A stretch of DNA of 64,000 bases from Prevotella sp. UBA2444 (GTDB lineage Bacteria > Bacteroidota > Bacteroidia > Bacteroidales > Bacteroidaceae): contig DDQK01000023.1 in NCBI GenBank assembly GCA_002342665.1, forward strand, positions 1 to 64,000, written 5' to 3'. Under the pieces are notes generated by a model. That model had not been told where the DNA came from, ran no database searches, and worked only from the letters and a program-made list of their open reading frames with translations. Positions 60,906 through 64,000 of this stretch are shown in pieces (position 1 is the stretch's first letter; every line of letters begins with the position of its first letter). Both the position numbers and the translations under genes were made by a program.

Positions 60906-61598
60906 ATGAAGAGACTTGCAATTATTGGAATGACGGCAGTCGTCACGGTGCTGACGGCAGGCTGTGGCGGAGGTGGCAACCAGCAGCAGACGGTAGCCTA
61001 CGACGAGGACTCTGTGGTCAATACGATTCCTACTGACCAGACCATCTATGGCATCTGTGGTGACGGAACGGCTATGAACACCCTGCAGTTGCTGCGCGAT
61101 AACGGCGACACGCTGAATCTGAGTCTGACTGATGCCATTGAGGCCGGAAAGGTGTTCGGAGGCATGCAAGTGGGCGACCGAATGGCCGTGCTTACCAATG
61201 CAGATAAGACAGCTGCCACCCTGGTGATCAATCAGAATGCGCTGTTAGGTGACTGGGTGATGCCCAATCCCATTGACGGCAGTTCGGAAGTGGGTATCCG
61301 CATCAAGGAAGGCGGCGTGGCAGAGAGTATCGAGCAGAGCAGTATCATCTATAAGACATGGAAGATATTTAACGGCCATCTGGAGATCCTGTCCCAGCGT
61401 GATGGTGGCGGTGACGAGGAGGAACTGAACCTCTACGACATCGTGATGCTCGGCCCTGACTCGTTGGTTTATAAGACTTTCGACAAACCGCGTGAGGAGA
61501 TGGAGACCTTCGAATACAGTCGTTGGAAGGAACCAGAGAAACTCGATCTTCATGGTCTGCAGCTCGAGGATGCCTCAGAAGAGGACTTCCGTCTGTAG
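60906..61598 (+). CDS. Lipoprotein, possibly lipocalin-like
   Basis: This 230-residue protein has the lipoprotein signal MKRLAIIGMTAVVTVLTAGC and a glycine-rich linker. The second half (from LLGDWVMPNPIDGSSEVGIR to DPLVYK-like strands such as LGPDSLVYKTF) looks like a small beta-barrel of the lipocalin-like kind, but the match is weak. It starts 2 bases after mazG ends and 19 bases before rnz, so it is expressed with them. Function is unknown. Confidence 0.7.
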   Translation: MKRLAIIGMTAVVTVLTAGCGGGGNQQQTVAYDEDSVVNTIPTDQTIYGICGDGTAMNTLQLLRDNGDTLNLSLTDAIEAGKVFGGMQVGDRMAVLTNADKTAATLVINQNALLGDWVMPNPIDGSSEVGIRIKEGGVAESIEQSSIIYKTWKIFNGHLEILSQRDGGGDEEELNLYDIVMLGPDSLVYKTFDKPREEMETFEYSRWKEPEKLDLHGLQLEDASEEDFRL

Positions 61599-61617
61599 TC
61601 TCCCGACTTTGTAGAGC

Positions 61618-62532
61618 ATGGAGCCGTTCAGAGTACATATCCTTGGGTGTGGAAGTGCGCTTCCCACCCTTCGGCATTACGCATCGTCGCAAGTGGTGGA
61701 ATTGCGCGACCGGGTGTTTATGCTCGACTGTGCTGAGGGTACTCAGATGCAGTTGCGTCGCTGTCGGGTACGGTTCACCAAACTGAGTCACGTGTTCATC
61801 ACTCATCTGCATGGTGACCATTGCTTTGGACTCATCGGCATGATTTCCACTTTTGGCCTTTTAGGGCGAACAGCAACGCTCCATGTTCATGCCCCCAAGG
61901 AACTGGGCCCCGAACTGGAAAGGCAGATAGCCTTCTTTACCCATGATCTGGGCTTTGCCGTGGAATTTCATCCTGTAGACACCACGTCAAAAGCGGTCAT
62001 CTATGAAGACCGCAGCGTGGCGGTGGAAACGATCCCATTGCAGCACCGCATGCCATGTTGTGGCTACCTGATACGGGAGAAGAGTCTGTTGCCGCATATC
62101 CGTCGCGAGATGCTCGACTTCTACCATATTCCCGTTAGTCAGGTAAACAATATCAAGAACGGTGCTGACTGGACCACGCCGGAAGGTGAGTTTGTAGCTA
62201 ATAGCAGACTGGTGAAGCCGGCAGATCAGCCTCGCTCTTACGCCTACTGTAGTGATACCCGCTATATCCCCACGCTCCATGAACAATTACAAGGGGTGAA
62301 TACGCTCTATCACGAGAGTACCTACGGTGACGATATGCTGCCCAATGCGGAGAAGTACTGTCATTCTACTGCCCGTCAGGCGGCAATGGTGGCACGCGAT
62401 GCCGGAGTGGGGAAGTTGTTGCTGGGGCATTACAGTTCACGCTACGAGGATGAGAGCGTGTTGTTGCAGCAGGCAAAGGAAATCTTCGAAAATACCTATC
62501 TGACTAATGAAATGGACGTGATCGATGTCTGA
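61618..62532 (+). CDS. rnz: Ribonuclease Z
   Basis: This 304-residue metallo-beta-lactamase-fold enzyme trims the 3' ends of tRNA precursors. The zinc motif HLHGDHCFGL lies near residue 64. LHESTYGDDMLPNAEKYCHS carries later metal ligands, and LLGHYSSRYED the C-terminal histidine. The start is the ATG at 61618 giving MEPFRVHILGCGSALPT. Confidence 0.94.
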   Translation: MEPFRVHILGCGSALPTLRHYASSQVVELRDRVFMLDCAEGTQMQLRRCRVRFTKLSHVFITHLHGDHCFGLIGMISTFGLLGRTATLHVHAPKELGPELERQIAFFTHDLGFAVEFHPVDTTSKAVIYEDRSVAVETIPLQHRMPCCGYLIREKSLLPHIRREMLDFYHIPVSQVNNIKNGADWTTPEGEFVANSRLVKPADQPRSYAYCSDTRYIPTLHEQLQGVNTLYHESTYGDDMLPNAEKYCHSTARQAAMVARDAGVGKLLLGHYSSRYEDESVLLQQAKEIFENTYLTNEMDVIDV

Positions 62533-62590
62533 TTTTTAGCCAAAGATGCATTTTTCTGCCGAATTATTTGGTAGTTACAGAAAAAAGTAC

Positions 62591-62598
62591 TAACTTTG
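62591..62598 (+). promoter_or_regulatory. Promoter box of the small exported protein gene
   Basis: TAACTTTG matches TAnnTTTG. The transcript would start near 62605, so the frame beginning at 62596 inside the box is not the real start. Confidence 0.6.
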
Positions 62599-62619
62599 CA
62601 GAAAATTATAGTGTCGCGT

Positions 62620-62940
62620 ATGATAAGACGTCTACTTCTTACATCAATTGCCATGGCATTCTTAGGCTTGGTTCCGGTATCTGCTGGAGCCACGACAAAC
62701 GTTTCTCCGGCAATTGAGACGTCACTGCAGCAGGACCAAGAGGTAACAATCAGTTACAGCGAGGGCTTCCTTTATATCAATGGTGCCGAAAATCAGGTGC
62801 TGGAGGTCGTATCGCTTACAGGCAAGAAAGTGCTGCAGGAAAAGATTGACAGTCCGGCACAGAAAATCGAAATCAGTCTTCCTAAAGGCTGTTATATCGT
62901 GAAGGTAGGTAAAGTAGTCAGGAAGATTTCCGTTAAATAG
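62620..62940 (+). CDS. Small exported protein with sorting-like domain
   Basis: This 106-residue protein has the signal MIRRLLLTSIAMAFLGLVPV. It consists mainly of a C-terminal-type domain: VTISYSEGFLYINGAENQVL, EVVSLTGKKVLQEKI and KGCYIVKVGKVVRKISVK. Such a domain is usually the tail of larger exported proteins, so this may be a stand-alone or eroded version. The role is unknown. The sigma-factor gene follows after 35 bases. Confidence 0.65.
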   Translation: MIRRLLLTSIAMAFLGLVPVSAGATTNVSPAIETSLQQDQEVTISYSEGFLYINGAENQVLEVVSLTGKKVLQEKIDSPAQKIEISLPKGCYIVKVGKVVRKISVK

Positions 62941-62975
62941 GCTGTTGCCACCAGCATTTTCACACAAGTTTCAGT

Positions 62976-63518
62976 ATGCATAGCGACGAGGAATTGTCAG
63001 CCCTTCTGAAGGATCCGGAAAGGCAGCGCAAGGCCTTCGAAGAAGTGGTGCGCCAATATGGCGAGCAAATCTACTGGATGATACGTCGGATGGTAAATAG
63101 TCATGAAGACGCCAACGATGTGTTGCAGAATTCATTCCTCAAAGCCTGGAACAGACTGCCGGATTTTCACGGTGACTCCAAGGTGTTCACTTGGCTCTCA
63201 CGTATCGCGATCAATGAGAGCGTCGATTTCCTGCGCCGTCAGAAGACCCGTTCGGCAGTTAGTTCAGACGAGGATATGGTGCTCGCCAACTCGCTGATGG
63301 CAGACCCCTATTTTGACGGGGATGAGACTCAGGCGATGCTTCAGGAGGCTGTCTCGCGACTGCCTGATGTGCAGCGTACCGTGTTCCAGCTCCGTTATTT
63401 CGATAATATGAAATATAGTGAGATAAGTAAGATGCTCCATACGTCGGAAGGTAGTCTGAAGGCAAGCTATCACATCGCCGTCAAGAAGATTTCCGATTTT
63501 TTTAAATCGCATGATTAA
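62976..63518 (+). CDS. ECF sigma-70 factor
   Basis: This 180-residue sigma factor has region 2 (NSHEDANDVLQNSFLKAWNR near residue 43) and region 4 (LPDVQRTVFQLRYFDNMKYS, helix-turn-helix following). It has no region 1 or 3, as typical of ECF factors, and redirects RNA polymerase to a small set of promoters. The following membrane protein gene, 30 bases downstream, is the likely controller. Its signal is unknown. Confidence 0.92.
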   Translation: MHSDEELSALLKDPERQRKAFEEVVRQYGEQIYWMIRRMVNSHEDANDVLQNSFLKAWNRLPDFHGDSKVFTWLSRIAINESVDFLRRQKTRSAVSSDEDMVLANSLMADPYFDGDETQAMLQEAVSRLPDVQRTVFQLRYFDNMKYSEISKMLHTSEGSLKASYHIAVKKISDFFKSHD

Positions 63519-63548
63519 ACCTTTTTTATACAGGCACGTCAAAAGAAT

Positions 63549-63908
63549 ATGATGAACGAAGAGAACTATCTGATTGAAAGGGTTGGGAGGGAGAATCCCT
63601 TCCGAGTGCCGGAGGGCTACTTCGACACGCTGGCTGACGAAGTGATGGCCCGCGTGGATGCTGCTGGAGCCCCGGTCTCCCGTAAGGCTCGTAAGGTGTG
63701 GCTGCGCCCATTGCTCTACGCTGCTGCTTTGGTTTGTGCTCTCTTTGTCAGCGTGATGGGCTATAAGTCGTATATCCATCAGCAGAATCTGTCTGTGGCA
63801 CAGCAGGTGAATGCTCATCAGCCAAGTGAGGACTCTTTCGAGCAGGCTGCCGACTATCTGATGGTAGACAATGAGGACATCTATGCTTGTCTGGCATCTG
63901 ACTATTAA
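63549..63908 (+). CDS. Small membrane protein beside the sigma factor, possible anti-sigma
   Basis: This 119-residue protein has a cytoplasmic N-terminal half containing FRVPEGYFDTLADEVMARV and one membrane helix (VWLRPLLYAAALVCALFVSV). A short acidic outer tail follows. In Bacteroidetes such genes with a PEGYF motif follow ECF sigma genes. Cytoplasmic head and single helix fit an anti-sigma factor, but no zinc motif or known anti-sigma domain is visible. Two adjacent ATGs make the first residue uncertain. Confidence 0.6.
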   Translation: MMNEENYLIERVGRENPFRVPEGYFDTLADEVMARVDAAGAPVSRKARKVWLRPLLYAAALVCALFVSVMGYKSYIHQQNLSVAQQVNAHQPSEDSFEQAADYLMVDNEDIYACLASDY

Positions 63909-63932
63909 TATATATAAATAAGGTATAAAGAG

Positions 63933-64000
63933 ATGAAGCGGATAGTGATAACTTGTTTGGCCGTTCTGATGTTACTGGCAGTTTCTGCTCAGGAGCCGAA
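63933..64000 (+). CDS. Exported protein, cut by window end
   Basis: Only the first 22 codons are present: a signal peptide MKRIVITCLAVLMLLAVSA followed by QEP. It lies 24 bases after the putative anti-sigma gene. In similar loci a periplasmic Spy/CpxP-like or DUF-type protein follows, but this cannot be judged here. Confidence 0.5.
   Translation, partial: MKRIVITCLAVLMLLAVSAQEP

Overview
The window looks like a chromosomal segment from a Bacteroidales bacterium, most likely Prevotella or a close relative. The evidence is promoter boxes of the form TAnnTTTG in front of many genes, often with a TTG or TTTG about 20 bases upstream, few purine-rich ribosome-binding sites, and Bacteroidetes-type families (DUF4293, DUF4468, BspA-type leucine-rich repeat proteins, an Rpb6-like omega subunit, a Nudix-type AraR regulator, a VirE/BT4734-type protein). 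No rRNA, tRNA, CRISPR array or intact transposase gene was seen.

Layout: 0-9.4 kb holds housekeeping genes: a flavin reductase-like protein, a cyclophilin, a holin-like/YtxH pair, a tightly packed run (SPOR lipoprotein, ruvX, def, TPR protein), malQ and maf. Opposite the end of the TPR gene is a candidate small RNA on the minus strand. From 27.3 down to 11.4 kb almost everything reads leftward and serves pentose and galactose use. The galactose set is cytosolic galM, a glucose/galactose transporter and galK. The arabinose set is a mutarotase lipoprotein, a sodium/solute symporter, the AraR-like regulator, araD, araA, an FGGY kinase, a secreted GH51 arabinofuranosidase, transketolase and rpiB. 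Arabinan-derived arabinose would be released outside or in the periplasm, imported, turned into xylulose-5-phosphate and passed to the pentose phosphate pathway. Two inverted-repeat elements, one carrying a broken GxxExxY gene, interrupt this run.

27-32 kb is a leftward chaperone/translation cluster (ABC-F ATPase, grpE, dnaJ, folC). 32.2-38.4 kb is an accessory island: a HepT toxin remnant, a roughly 505-bp palindromic element flanked by 6-bp direct repeats, a VirE-type gene broken by an amber codon, and two BspA-like leucine-rich repeat proteins. 38.5-51.7 kb holds an amidohydrolase lipoprotein, a membrane AraC regulator, a pseudouridine synthase, an HD hydrolase, menA, a large putative porin, uvrB, and bamD-omega-DUF4293.

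51.7-57 kb contains a two-component system (TPR histidine kinase and NarL-type regulator) and an OmpA-family gene. The regulator promoter and the OmpA-family promoter share an identical palindrome at identical spacing, so they look like a small regulon. The end of the window holds valS, mazG, a lipoprotein, rnz, a small secreted protein, and an ECF sigma factor followed by a likely membrane-bound regulator and a truncated secreted protein gene.

Short tandem repeats (7-mers, 9-mers, 22-mers) recur in promoters, protein linkers and one signal peptide. They are the most unusual general property of the window.
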